From Mya arenaria (taxonomy: Eukaryota > Mollusca > Bivalvia > Myida > Myidae): 64,000 bases of DNA. The notes under the pieces are model-generated. The model was not told the DNA's origin and ran no database searches. It saw only the letters and a program-made list of their open reading frames with translations. Below, one piece after another: positions 22,601 through 35,400 of the stretch (positions are counted from its first letter, which is position 1; every line of letters starts with the position of its first letter). The DNA lies in assembly GCF_026914265.1 (NCBI RefSeq), contig NC_069125.1:76757546-76821545 (forward strand). The letters run 5' to 3'. Both the position numbers and the translations under genes were made by a program.

Positions 22601-23917
22601 TATACTATTTCTCCAGTGTGTCCACCGCCGTTTCAATATGTAAGTGTTATAAAGCACTATCCATTTTTCGTAATTTTCTGTAAATGAAGATTTGTAGTAT
22701 AATGATGCATCGTACCCTCGGTCCATAGTGCATGATACTGGTGTAGTCGTACGGCGTGTCCCGGAGGTCGTAGAATACGTGCTTCTCGTCGCTCGTGTGG
22801 AAGTTGCGCACGGACGCCGGGTTCAGGTTTTGGAAGTGCACTTGGATGTACATGTCCCTGTCCACCCGCTCCATCTCGTGCACGAGGCCAAGGGTGTGGC
22901 CCAACTCGTGCAGCACTGTCCACATCTGCAACAGAAAACATTAAATAGAAGTGGAATATGTAAGAATATTTAACTATGCCCCTATTTATATGCGTAAGTT
23001 AAGTTCAACAAAGGTGACATTCTTTGAGGTATAAGGTAAAAAAATGCATTCTCACCTTAAAACATCCGGATCCCAGTCCAAGAAGTTGCGGCTGATTTTG
23101 TTGCATACCCGTACGAGAGAAGCAACTACAAACACAATCACAGTTAATGTACTTATAAACAATATGAACAAACATTCTGATCAGTTATTTCAAAATTATT
23201 GACTTATTTACGACCACGCACTTAAAACATCTGCAGCAGAATACTAGTGCGAGTCAAGCATGACAAAATTCTAACCCCATATTACATACAAATGCACGTA
23301 CTTGCCGACACTAAAGAGGTTAACGGCCGTGTTTGGGAACTTGTCGGCACTCCAGGGTTCGAAGCGCACACATGTGCGGAACTCCCAGCGCCGCATAGCC
23401 GCTAGCAACACGCCCCGCTTCCGGACGTCTGAAGGTTTACACACGACATTTTTGAGACACATGTTTCATAACGATTGTATAACGTTGTATGTTTATGAAT
23501 ATCTATTTGATGCAAACCTAGTTCACTGAGAATTTCCAAAGAACCGAGAATACACCGTACCATACATGCCGTCAGAAATGTTGTAGGGCACGATCCCGCT
23601 GGGCCAAAGGCGGATGGTCTCCCATTCATCCGTCACCGGCTCGGGGATGTCATCCCATCCCGCACTCACGGGCTATGAGATGCGATAACAAGGCATAATG
23701 GGTACATATCATGGATTCACAATTATGAACATCGTATTTATATCACTGGTCAGGAACGTTTTGTGCGAATAACTAATAAAACATTGTAAATATACTATTA
23801 AGGAATGTAAATAAGTTCTTATTAATGTTAACTTCAACATACCTTCAGAAAATGACACAATCCAACTATCAAAACGAGAAGAACAAATCGCAGCCTGGCG
23901 ATACACTCCATGCTCAT
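19660..23917 (-). CDS. Secreted astacin-EGF-C-type lectin-CUB protease
   Basis: Thirteen exons on the minus strand, in order: 23917-23843, 23672-23561, 23428-23302, 23125-23056, 22925-22716, 22571-22445, 22258-22127, 21895-21747, 21519-21386, 21058-20943, 20759-20650, 20230-20112 and 19942-19660. All joins are in phase and give 587 residues. Residues 1-25 are a signal peptide (core FVLLVLIVGLC). The astacin domain runs from about W48 (WPSGIVPY) to C239. It has zinc ligands in HELGHTLGLVHE (H134, H138, H144), catalytic E135, and the Met-turn SIMHYG (M193, Y195). EGF follows at about 244-278 (CPPGYRGEFCE), then a C-type lectin domain at about 288-414 (GTCYLL, GGTLAIF, LWVGV, SGYICQ), then CUB at about 419-535 (SPGFPSSYP, NCDNDYVDI). 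The tail is charged. It should cleave extracellular proteins. No FxGD switch is visible in the short pro-region. Confidence 0.92.
21386..21895 (-). CDS. C-type lectin domain exons 8-9
   Basis: Exon 8 (21895-21747) carries WQCQKGWDYNEGTCY and CRIKGGTLAIF. Exon 9 (21519-21386) carries EWLRLRI and LWVGV. Exon 10 (21058-20943) closes the fold with C405 and C413. The donor of exon 8 is ATG|GTGATT, chosen because it is the only one that keeps phase with exon 9. A longer open frame continues past it but ends in stop. The EPN/QPD and WND calcium-sugar motifs are not visible, so sugar binding is uncertain. Confidence 0.85.
22253..22341. repeat. 44-bp tandem duplication over a splice acceptor
   Basis: ATCGTGCTGTAATGGAAAAC and the rest of a 44-base unit occur twice in a row. 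On the minus strand each unit ends with CCATTACAG|CACGAT, so the 3' splice site of the EGF exon of the astacin gene is present twice. Confidence 0.9.
22716..22925 (-). CDS. Astacin catalytic exon
   Basis: This single phase-0 exon encodes both the HExxHxxGxxHE zinc site and the SIMHYG Met-turn, so all metal ligands and the tyrosine switch lie in 70 codons. Every key residue is intact, which argues for an active enzyme. Confidence 0.95.
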
Positions 23918-24029
23918 GTTCCAAATGTAAGTATTTTCAGTGTTTTTTTCCAGGGATGTTTCAGACAGATAAGATTCTGTAGCACCATCGGACCCATGCA
24001 TCTGGCATTTGTTTCAATTAATGCCTATT

Positions 24030-25200
24030 AATCATTCCCACTCTTCTGGCGATTCATATCCCAAACAAACATGAGCATCGTTCTTCATGATTTTAAGGAT
24101 AAAAAATACTATGCCGGGATCACTTCAAAATGTATATGGACGTAACAGTATCCGCGAGAGCTGTCAAACTACATGAGGATATTTGTTAATTTAAAGAGCT
24201 TAAAATAGAATTAAGCTGCTCTACTACAAAAACAGAAGCATTGATTCTGATTAAAAAAATGGAGAGTAAAATTCACTAGTTGTCCACCTACAGGTGCCTG
24301 AATGACAGGTCCAAAGCTATTTTTTGAAATTACAAAGGTCAAACAAACTGTTTTCTGCCCGCACACACCATCCCGATACATTTTACCAAGTGTAAAGTCA
24401 ATCATTGTAAATGACTGTACAAGTTCCAGACAGTAAGATCAGATATTTTCGCTCGCGACTGCCATGGTGCACTGCCCTGCCATGAGAACATATTTCAATG
24501 CTGCAGTAGGGCAAATTACCGTGGTAAAACACATATTTATATGCATGTATAGCAATGATAAACCTTCAATTATGCCATCACAAATACTAAACAAGAAATA
24601 ATTACAACTCCAAATTTTCATATTGTTCTTTAATCTTTCATAACACCTCGTCATAAGATAATGCTATACAAGAAATGAAATAAGCAGCGCAACATGAAAC
24701 AATATAATCAAGTCACCGTTACTATTTTTTTTTTAAAGTCGCTAACTAGCATTACTTGGCATTTAGACTTAAACAGATAAAGATACATGTTATTACTGGT
24801 CCTGATTCACATAAATATATAACAAATATGTCTTTAAGTTAACTTATTATACATAAGGCATTGTGATACACAGCATTTCGTAAACAATGGGGTATAAACA
24901 ACAGCTTCCAAGAAACTTAACAGTCCAAAAATATCACAGGGCGATGAAGAATCACAGTTTAGAGACATAATAATACTTGTATGTTTTGTCTACACACACA
25001 GAGAATTGAAATTAAAACGCAAAGCAATATACAATAGACATGTAGTAAACATATACATTTGTACATGTATGTCGGCATGTTCTTTCTAAATTGTTCCAAA
25101 AGCTATGATTGAGGAAGATACTAGTAACATGGACAAAATGAGTAAATTTTTATGATATTTCTATTGATTATGTGCTTAAACATAACCAGTGTATTAATTA
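24030..25200. other. Intergenic, no gene seen
   Basis: AT-rich DNA upstream of the astacin gene. It should contain its promoter, but no clear TATA box or conserved element was recognised. Confidence 0.4.
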
Positions 25201-25204
25201 TGAT

Positions 25205-25860
25205 TTTTAGTGAAATATTACTGTCAACAACAAGAGCCGTCACAGGATATGATGAAAGCCCCCAATTGATAGCATATTTGACAGGGGAGCAATTTAAAGG
25301 CAAGTGATATAATTGGGATACCTATGTCAATACATATATACAGTAAGCCATGCTTGTTGCTCTTAGACCATAAGCATTTTTTGAGATACTTCAACATGTA
25401 GACTTAAAAAAACTTTTAATTTTTCCATAAATTTACCATGTGCATGATTAATCAAGGGGATTTAATAATCAATGAACATCTTTCTTTTTAAAAATATGGT
25501 TAAAACTCTATTTAAGATCAATTTGCTATATTTGCCAAGCAAAAGTAACATTAAAATAGTGTTTTAAAACATAACATTAGAACAAGAGTATTGCCATCAA
25601 CTTATTTCAGATGTTCACTCTTTGTCTTGAATATTTTCATACAACATACTTGTTTTTAAGTGAGGTAATTTGAAATTATTAATAGTTTTGTTTATTGCCA
25701 TTAATTAATCTTTCAATTCAATTCTGGTATTGGTTCTTATCATATCAAGGGAGGCAATTGGTAAAAAAGGGTCCCAGTTATGATTTTTGTACAATATGAC
25801 ATCAACATTTCTGATAGACAAGAAACAGAAACTTAAAGCCATTATATTACCACTTTCGCT
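25205..25860. repeat. Dispersed repeat, left end AACAAGAGCCGTCACAGG
   Basis: Starts with AACAAGAGCCGTCACAGG. This is like the element at 45,505 (AACAAGAGCTGTCACAGAG) and the start of the array at 40,169 (AACAAGAGGGCC). The body has GGGAGGCAATTGG-type motifs common to such elements. The right end is not clear. Confidence 0.45.
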
Positions 25861-26280
25861 TTAAGCATGCATGCATAACAATGGAAATGAAAATCTGATT
25901 TACATGTATGAAAAAAACACATGTACCTGCCATTTACATACTTGTTCTGAAATTATAACTCATGGAGAAAAAATGAGATCAACATAAAAATTGTTGGTGT
26001 TTTGAGGACTAAAATCTTAAGATATGAGTAAGCAAGAGTAAGCAAGAGTCAACTAAAACTTTCCTACACATCAGTGTAACACAACTTCTTGATACATTCA
26101 CATTTACACCTTCATATCACACAACCATGAAGAAACACTGTTTTGCTGTCAAATGGCTTTCTGTTTGTATTCATATATATATACTAGTATATATATATAC
26201 AGATATTTTAAGGAAATGAAGAACACCTGCTTGAGATAATGTTATGCAATAATATCATAGAAATGACTACAAGTACTATT

Positions 26281-26445
26281 GAGATTAAAAAAGACACCAG
26301 GGTAATAAGGAGTGTTTTGCAAATCCGACTACAAGTCCTATTGAGATTAAAAAAGACACCAGGGTAATAAGGAGTGTTTTGCAAATCCGACTACAAGTCC
26401 TATTGAGATTAAAAAAGACACCAGGGTAATAAGGAATGGATTGCA
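26281..26445. repeat. 62-bp tandem repeat, 2.7 copies
   Basis: Units beginning GAGATTAAAAAAGACACCAG start at 26281, 26343 and 26405. The first two are identical through TACAAGTCCTATT. It lies just past the stop codon of the large minus-strand gene, so in its 3' UTR or flank. Confidence 0.92.
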
Positions 26446-26472
26446 AATCTGATTTACAAGCAAACAACTGCT

Positions 26473-29400
26473 TTAGTACATCTTTCGGGGGAAGTAGAGG
26501 GGTGTGTCTGTCACGGGCGGTGGGGGCAGCAGGTCATGTATCCTGCCTACCATGTGGGTGGGCTCTCTGTCTGATCGGGACCATGCAGGGTCTGTCTGGC
26601 CTTTGGATGGGGACCAATGGGAGCGATCACCTCCACAGTCCACGGGCCCATGATTCTCTTGGTCCACATAGTCAAGGATATCCATTGACTCAATCTGCAA
26701 TTATGTAGTGTGTATCATTCTTTGTCTCATATGTTTTGCCAAAGTACAGACAGGATAATTATTTGTTTCAATGTAAGTTAGGAATATATTTTACCAAGTG
26801 AGCACCAAAAGTTATATTTCAAGAGTGCTGTAGCCACTTGTGAAATATTCACTTTTGGTGTTCATGAGGTATCTTGCACTGAAAATAACAATTTTTCTTT
26901 TTATTATATGCCAAAAATTTGTATTGAAAGTCAAACACTTTTTTAATAAAACACACTAATTTGTATGCGCCATATCGGATATAATGTCGTTGAAATTGTA
27001 TCAAAGCCCTGTTCACGCTGATATTAGATTTTGAACTGATAGCGGGCTCAAATTTTAAAACAGTGAAAAGTATCAATCTAATATTTTCACTGTTTTGAAC
27101 AGTGAAGTATCAATTTTATTACACTGATAATTCTCTATAAACAACTGGAAAGTATTTAATAAATAATCTTACAAGCTATTTTCAATAGTGATTTCATTAT
27201 GAATTTTGTAAAATATGTTCTAAAAGACTGCTGCAAGGTGAATAAAAGCAAACCTTTCTATGGTAATTATGTTGCCAAGCTAGGTCAGCTGTTGCCATTT
27301 GGTCAGAGTAATAGTTATCATGGAAACTTGGCATAAACTGAAAATACAATTTTGTGTTATTTGGCGCCCAGCTTGGGCACATGTGAGCTTGGTTTGTGGT
27401 CACCAAGCCGGACAATTGTGTTTTCTCCGGGTGTTCTGGTTTCCCTCACAACACAAGACCACACTCTAGCATAAAATTGTGCCAACAACAGTGATTAATG
27501 TATTGTTGTTATATCTTTTTTCACAATCAATGTAAAATAAATATGTTAACTAATTTCTGAAAGAGTTTAACAATGTAAATTCCAACTTAGTCTGATTGGA
27601 TTGAGAGCCAGATATTGAGATGAAACAAAAATAGCCACACAACACAATGGTGTAGCAATATCAGACAATTGTGTACACACCTTGCCAGAGCTTGACTGCT
27701 TGTCACTATGATGGGAGCAGTGTGAACACTGACTGTCCCGCCTGCTCCCACTGTCTGACATGTCTGAAAAAACACAGAGATACAAGTGTTATTGCCTAAA
27801 CAAGTATGTTCAAGAATTAATATCCGCCACCGAAAGAATTCAAGAAACACAATTCAAGCAAAACTAGAGCTATCACAGGAGTGACAAATACCCAAGCATG
27901 GACACAGGAATTGCAAACTATTTCTTTAAAAAGAGGCCATATTTGAGGTTATAGTTCACTGCATTTCAACTCATTATGCTTGATCAAAGAATACTTAAAA
28001 TCTTTTGAGTAATTAAGAATTTACGCTGCTGACAAGAAAAAGTAAAAATGGGCGATAACTCTGTCATAAGCTTAAAGAGAATTATAGGTATTCTTGTACA
28101 CTGGAGTTCCCCTCATTCTGCTTTACCATTATATGAAGTTATATTAGATTCCATTCACTAGTTTTCAAATTATACATCGGACAAGAAAATGTAACAAAGG
28201 GCAATAACTCGGTAATAAGCTGAAGTAGGGTTTTAGTTATTGTACACTGCACTTCCTCTCCTTGTGCTTAACCAAATTTGTATGAAGTTTAAATTCCATC
28301 CAGTATTTATGAGTAAGTTATGATCTGGACAAGGAAAAGTAACAAAGGGTAGTAAATAATGAGTTATGGTTCTTGTTCACTGCATTTCCTCTAATTCTAC
28401 TAAACATGGTATAAAGTTTAATTTAGTTTGATTCCATTCAGTAGTTTTTAAGTAATGCTAAAGGTATGACGTCACCATTGCGTCATATGCACTTCCGTTG
28501 TGTGGAAAATTCTCAATAAAAAAATAATGTTTTTATGACTGATAGACACGTTTTCACATGGTCAATACACTGTAAATCAAAAATATCATTATTCCTGAAA
28601 CTTTTATACCTTGAGTATCTATTATTGCTTGATTTATCATTAAGAACAGAGATTTAAGCATAAACTGCTGCCCTATAGTTGAAAGGTCATTTTGGAAGAA
28701 CTGTCATGGCGGACTGTGCAATTTTTAGAGTTTGTTTTTCATCTTATTAAGTTAAACAAGCAAATTCAATGAATTGATATCCTCCGCCAGAAGTCAAGGA
28801 ATGTTACCCAGTTCCAAACTAATCTAAGATTTCATCAAGGCAAACATTCTGATCAAGTTTCATGAAGATTGGTCCAGATATATTGCAAAAACATAGCCTC
28901 TAGTGTGTCCACAAGTTTTTTTTAAGATTTGACTCAGTGACCTCATTATTGACCCCACATGACCTACTAGTTTCAAACTATTCCAAGATTTCATTGAGGC
29001 ATTTTGATTAAGTTTCATGGAAATTAGAGCAGATGTATTGCCTCTAGAGTGTTCCCAAGATTGCTGTAAGATATGACCTAGTGACCTAGTTTTTGACCCA
29101 TATGACCCACTTTTAAAACGCAGTCGAAATTTAACCCAAGAGAACATTCTGACCATGTTTGAACTTAATCAGACCAATCACCACCACCATAAAATAGTTT
29201 CGGACAAGATTTTTGAAAAATTTGACCTAGTGCCCTAATTTCTTATCACATGATTGTGACCCAGTTTAAAATATGTCGAAGAGTTCATCAAGGAAAACAT
29301 TCTGATCAAGTTTAATGAATATAAGACCATACATATTGCCTCTTATATGTTTCAAAGATTTTTCTAAGATTTGACCTAGTGACCTAATTTTTGACCCCAT

Positions 29401-32400
29401 GTGACCCTATTTTTTAAGTGGTCCATATTTCTTTATTACCATGATATGGTTCTGGACAAGATTTTTCTAAGATTTGACCTAGTGACTTAATTTTCGATCA
29501 TGACCCAGTTTTATTTACGACCAAGAGTTCAACAAGGAAAACATTCTGATAAAGATTTATGAATATTTGACCATGTACGAGGGTCATCCGTAAAGTTTGT
29601 GGACTGCCATGATTAATATTGATAAAAAGATGATATAAAAATTAAAAGTCTACAGATAAGCAGAATATAATGTTATTAATATATTTCAATAATAAAATAT
29701 TCATATTATTGACATGTACCTAAATACATGCTAGCAGTAGGCAACGGATGTCAGGCGTTACGGAGCACTTTGAATAATTTGCAAAGTTTTGTTACATTCA
29801 TCGCCGTTAACCCAAAATATATCTATTAAAAATAACGGCATTGTTTTTAAATTTCACATGACTTCAATTTAGACTTTCATGACGTTCACTGCCAATTTTC
29901 AACATCATATCCGGTATATTGATATTGTTGTGTAGCAAACACGTAGCACAGTAGTTTCAACGCTTAGCCTCACAGATGGCGACGTCAATTCGTACGGAGC
30001 AACGAGCGGCTATTAAGTACTGCATAATTGCTAGCTACACACCTACACAGACTCTTGCATTTTTAAAAAAGACAGAAAAATCATCCAAGGTGTCAATATC
30101 ACTTATATTCAAATGGCACAGACGTTTTCGTGTCGTGAATCCGTAGCAGATGACAAACGACCTGGAAGACCAGCGGTAGATGGGGCTAAGGTAGAAATGG
30201 TGCGACAAATCGTGATGAAAGACAGACGGAAGACCGTCTCTGAAATTGCGGGGGAAGCCGACATTGGACATAGCTGTACCCATCTCATACTGACTGACAT
30301 GCTGAACATGAGTAAGGTTACGGCAAGGTGGGTCACTCGTTTATTGAAAGAAGAAGAACGCACTCAACGTGTTGCAGCATCCATGTCATTTATACGACGA
30401 TGGGAGCGTGATAGCGAGGACTTCTTGGATCGCATTATTACCTGTGATGAAACATGGACTCATAACTACAATCCCGAGACAAAACAGCAATCCATGGTTT
30501 GGAAGACACCAGGCACACCCCCTTCGAAAAAGGCACAGGTCAGCAAGTCCGCTCAGAAAACGATGTTTATCTTTTTCATGGACCGGAAGGAAGGCTGCTT
30601 TCCCACGCAGTCCAACATGGACAAACCGTCAATGCCAGTTATTACCAAAAGGTAAAGATAATGTACTCATAATAAAATGTCAATGATAAACGCATAATAT
30701 TAAATTATTTATTTAGACTTTTATATCATTTTAAGCTTAGTTAACATTGAACAATAAACTTATATTATTTTCAGTTTCAAAAATTATTCGTTCAAATTGC
30801 GATTTCAGATTATCCGCCTGGATCTAGTCCACGCGTTCCGCAAGAAGAGACCGGGAACCAACATAGAGTCCATGATTCTACACCAGGACAATGCCCCACC
30901 CCATCGTGCACACGAGACTCTTATGACTATTGATTTCATTGGACTGGAACGGATAATTCACATTCCATATATAGTCCAGATCTTGCCCCAATGGACTTTG
31001 CTGTCTTTCCCCGCTTGAAGAATGAGCTAAAGGGAAAACGATTTGAAGACATCAATGACATTCAGACACAGGTTCGCTCATTTGTTAAAAAATGTCCCAG
31101 TGACTGGTACAGAGATATTTATGACACTTGGATAAAGCGACATTGGAAATGTATAGCACATAATGGTGAATATTTTGAAAAATATTGACGCTTTTTAGAT
31201 CTTGACGTCATAACGTCGTACAAAGTTCTCCGTACAGTTGATTATATGCTATGTTCCATGTAATATACATTTGTTATTTGTCAATATTTCTGTGTGTTTT
31301 TTTGTATGTAGATAGCACCAACATAGTACTATTGAGAAACAGTGTTTTTCTTTTTTTCTTTCAACAGATGCCTTTGAAAATATCGTAGTCCACGAACTTT
31401 ACGGATGACCCTTGTATAATGCCTCTAGTATGTACCGGACGGACGGAATGACGGACGGACAACGCCAAAACAATATCCCCCTCCCGAAATCTTCGATTCG
31501 GCGGGGGATAATTAAACTCCACACAGTAGTTTACAAGTTATCCTCCGCACAGAGAATTGCAATGGACAGACCAACCCATCGACCGACCACAAGATGACTT
31601 CTTTTGTTCGGGGTATAACTAAGTAACCAGTTATTCTTTCAATCAATTTACGATATAAATTGGGTAAAAACTAGTATGCTGATATTAGCTTCATAAGATT
31701 ATACAAGATTAAGCAAAACTGTAGTTCTTTCATTAGGACAAATTCAAGTATAACAGTATTATTAATCAAAGGGAACTAACTATGATAGTTCTGATCCAAT
31801 CTAGACACAATATAACCATGCACTACTGCTCTTTGGTTGTACACACATTATACAAGCACTCACTTTTGTCAATTTAATATAAAAATGGCACCCGATGGAC
31901 ATGGACACAGAGTTTTTACTTTAATTAAAGGGCAATTGGGCGCATGATTTTGGAAACAGATGGCTCCCACATGCTTTTCGCTGGACCTTTAACTGCGACA
32001 TTGACCTTGAGGATGTGTGCCTAAAGTGTAGGTTCTGCATGTCCAGAAAATGTGGTTAACAATATATACCCATGATAATCCTTTAAGGGGTTTAGGAGAT
32101 ATGAAGTGGCCATAAAATCTATGACTCAAACCTTTGACCTCATGTGACCTTGACCTTGAGCAAGTGCACCTGTAATGTTGGCTCTAAACATTGTCTAACT
32201 GTTTAACATTTGACCCTAATTTCATGAGAATCATTCAAGTGGTTTCCTTGAAAGTTTAACATATTGACAGACAGTCAGACATCTGTGCTAAAAACATACA
32301 TGTGTTCCCCCTGCATAGCTAAGGGTTAGACATAATAACTATTGTGACACTGACATAATCAAGACAGATCTTGTGCATGCACTATCACAATATAATTATG

Positions 32401-35400
32401 CACGCTTTACATAAAGCTTCATTTATTTCTCGAAATTTGTTACATAGTTATGGCTCTGGACGGATAAACTTCTGTTTTTCTTTTCTCTAAAGAACAATAA
32501 CTCTTGTTTTACTGACTTGATCCAGTGCATTTTGGCTCAAGATACAAACTTGAAGTAAGTTTCATTAATTTTTGTCCAGTAGCTACATATTTGACATAAT
32601 CAAGACAGATCTTGTGCATGGACCATCACAATATAATTATACACACTTTACATAAAGTTTCATTAATTTCTCGAAATTTGTTACATGGTAATGGCTCCGG
32701 ACAGATAAACTTCTGTTTTTCTTTTCTCTAAAGAACAATAACTCTTGTTTTACTGACTTGATCCAGTGCATTTTGGCTCAAGATACAAACTTGAAGTAAG
32801 TTTCATTAATTTCTGTCCAGTAGCTACATATTTATGGCTCTGGACGGACAGAGGGACTGACGAACAAATCTAATCCCTCCATCAAAACCTGCAGTTGGAT
32901 AATAAATGTGCAATACCAAAAGTTTCCTTTGCACTAAATATGACGGTACCTTATTATCCATTCTGAGAGAAATCATTTATTTTCTTTTACTTTAAAATTT
33001 ATCTTGATCCTAGAACATTTATATGCAAGTATAAATGAATGATAATGAAAACTTTAAGAACCTCTTAAAGAGAGGAAAAGACAACATAAACAGAAATTTT
33101 CTGAGTTACTACATTTTTATATTTAGGTTAGAACATTAAAAGATGCTATGTATACCTATGTCTCTTGTTGCGGCAGTTCTCTCATGCTGTTCTGTGATGG
33201 CCAAAAGCAGATCATTCTTTTTAAGGAGGCCCAAGGCGTCCCCTTCCTCCATGTCCCCTCCACCAAACCTCTGCTCCACATCCATAGGTTCAAACATCTG
33301 CTGCTGTACCATGTTTCTGTCATTTGCCCGTAGCAGGGCCTCCACACTCATGCTGGGAGAAATGGAAGTCTGGTCTCCTGCTACAGGGTTCAAGTCTACA
33401 CAAAAACCTGTTGGTCTATAGCTTTGAGAGTTCTCATCACATGGCAAAAAGAAATTATAATTATCGTTTTTATCAACATTTGTAAACCAATCAATATTGT
33501 CATCATTATGAGAGTTTGATTTATTTTCAGACCACCTGTGTCTCTTAGAGCTTCCGTCACTGCGAGACTTCAGGAACAGCGTCAACTCATCCAGCACAGT
33601 TTGTTTGCTCAGATAACGCCTGGGTGACACAGAACTATTGCCTTCATCCGGTCTGATGTGTTGCCTGGGTGACAAAGATCTATTGGCCTCATCGTGTCTA
33701 GTGTGTCGCCCCGATAACACAGAGCTTTTGCACTCATCTGGTCTGATATGCTGCCTGGCTGACACAGAGCTATTGCCATCATCTGGTCTGATATGCTGCC
33801 TGGCTGATACAGAGCTATTGCCATCATCTGGTCTGATATGCTGCCTGGCTGATACAGGGCTATTGTCCTCGTCTGGTCTGATATGCTGCCTGACTGACAC
33901 AGAACTTTTGTCCTCGTCTGGTCTGATATGCTGCCTACTGTTGTCCTCATTAGGTCTATACTGTTTACTAGAATCACCAGCTTCTGATATGTAATATTTA
34001 CCTCTGAACACATTTTCTGACTGGTCACTAGGGGTTATTCTTTTAGGCAAGATAGAATTAAATGGGTTGCGTGATGAGAAGTTAATCTTTGGCCCATCAG
34101 CAAGATTATTTTCAAACAAATAGCCATGCCCTTTAGACACATGGCCTCTTCTGCTACCTATAATTTCATTCCATGAACACTTGTTATCTCCCCACGATCT
34201 CATATCTGTAATAAGACACTGGTAATGTTAGTCAAGGAGACATTTGGTTGATTGTTCAGAACTTGGTTAAACTACTCTGCAATTCTCATGGACAAGACTT
34301 TGATCTGCAGTACTTGTACACATTTTGAGACAACTGGTTCAGCTGTGCATGTTTTATTTAAAAATTATCAGCACGTCATAAAATAGTTTACCTTATAAAT
34401 TTAACAACGATGGCGCTTACAACATTGTTAACTTTAACAAAGTTCAGAAAAATGGACCCAATGTAATGGTTTGTTGATTTAGAGGTTTAACAAAATGAAA
34501 AGTTATGACAATATCAAATTGTAAAAAGGTTTCTACCTAGCCCTACTGGATGTCTTTAGAAGTGATGTGTAACATGTAAAACATTAACCTTTGTAGCAAA
34601 CATGTAGCAAATTATGTTACCATGAGCAGGTCTACAATGGTTGTTGGAGTCCCTGTATCGGGCCATACTGGACTGGTAGGCGGATACTGGGCCACTAGAC
34701 AAAGGTCCACTTCTTTTGCATGAAATCAACAGATCAGTCATAAACAGCAAATAAAGTGAAGAGCTCACCTTATTTCATTATGATTTTTATTCGTAAAAAT
34801 TTATATTGCAAATGGTACAAAAATACATATTATGACAACTATGACTTACCTTTGTTTCATTGTTTGCAGAATGTCGTACAACTTCTCCCTATAAAAGTCT
34901 GAAAAGAAGAATGATGTACACGTTTTTTTCTTTGTAGCATCTTAGACTGCTATTATGTGGCAAGATAAAATGTTAGAAACTATACCTGTACATATACCGA
35001 ATGACATATAAGATTACTTGTTTTTGGATACTAAAAGTATTGGAAGGAGAAAAACATGTGCATAAAATACAAAACATGTACCCCAGAACAGGTAATACAT
35101 AACAGGTACTACAGAACATGTACTACAGAATATGTATTACAGAACAAGTACTTCATGACAGGTACTACTGAACATGTACTACAGAACATGTACTTCAGAA
35201 CAGGTACTACATAACAGGTACTACCAAATAGGTACTACCAAATAGGTACTTCATAACAGGAACTACTGAGCAGGTACTACATAATGGGTACTACAGAATA
35301 TGTTCTAAAGAACAGGTACTACAGAACATGTACTACAGAACATGTACTTCAGAACAAGCAATATAGAACATGTACTACATCACATGTACTACAGAACATG

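Larger units (their letters stand above)
28740..31515. mobile_element. Non-autonomous element with tandem core, split by mariner
   Basis: The core (28790-29575) is made of diverged units of about 150 bases with TTTGACCTAGTGACCTA, TTTGACCC and ACATTCTGATCAAGTTT. After the mariner insertion it resumes at 31417 with CCGGACGGACGGAATGACGG. It ends in a hairpin (ATCCCCC...GGGGGAT, 31481-31511). Tandem core, (ACGG)-type repeat and 3' hairpin together resemble the pearl/Helentron-derived elements described in bivalves. Confidence 0.6.
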
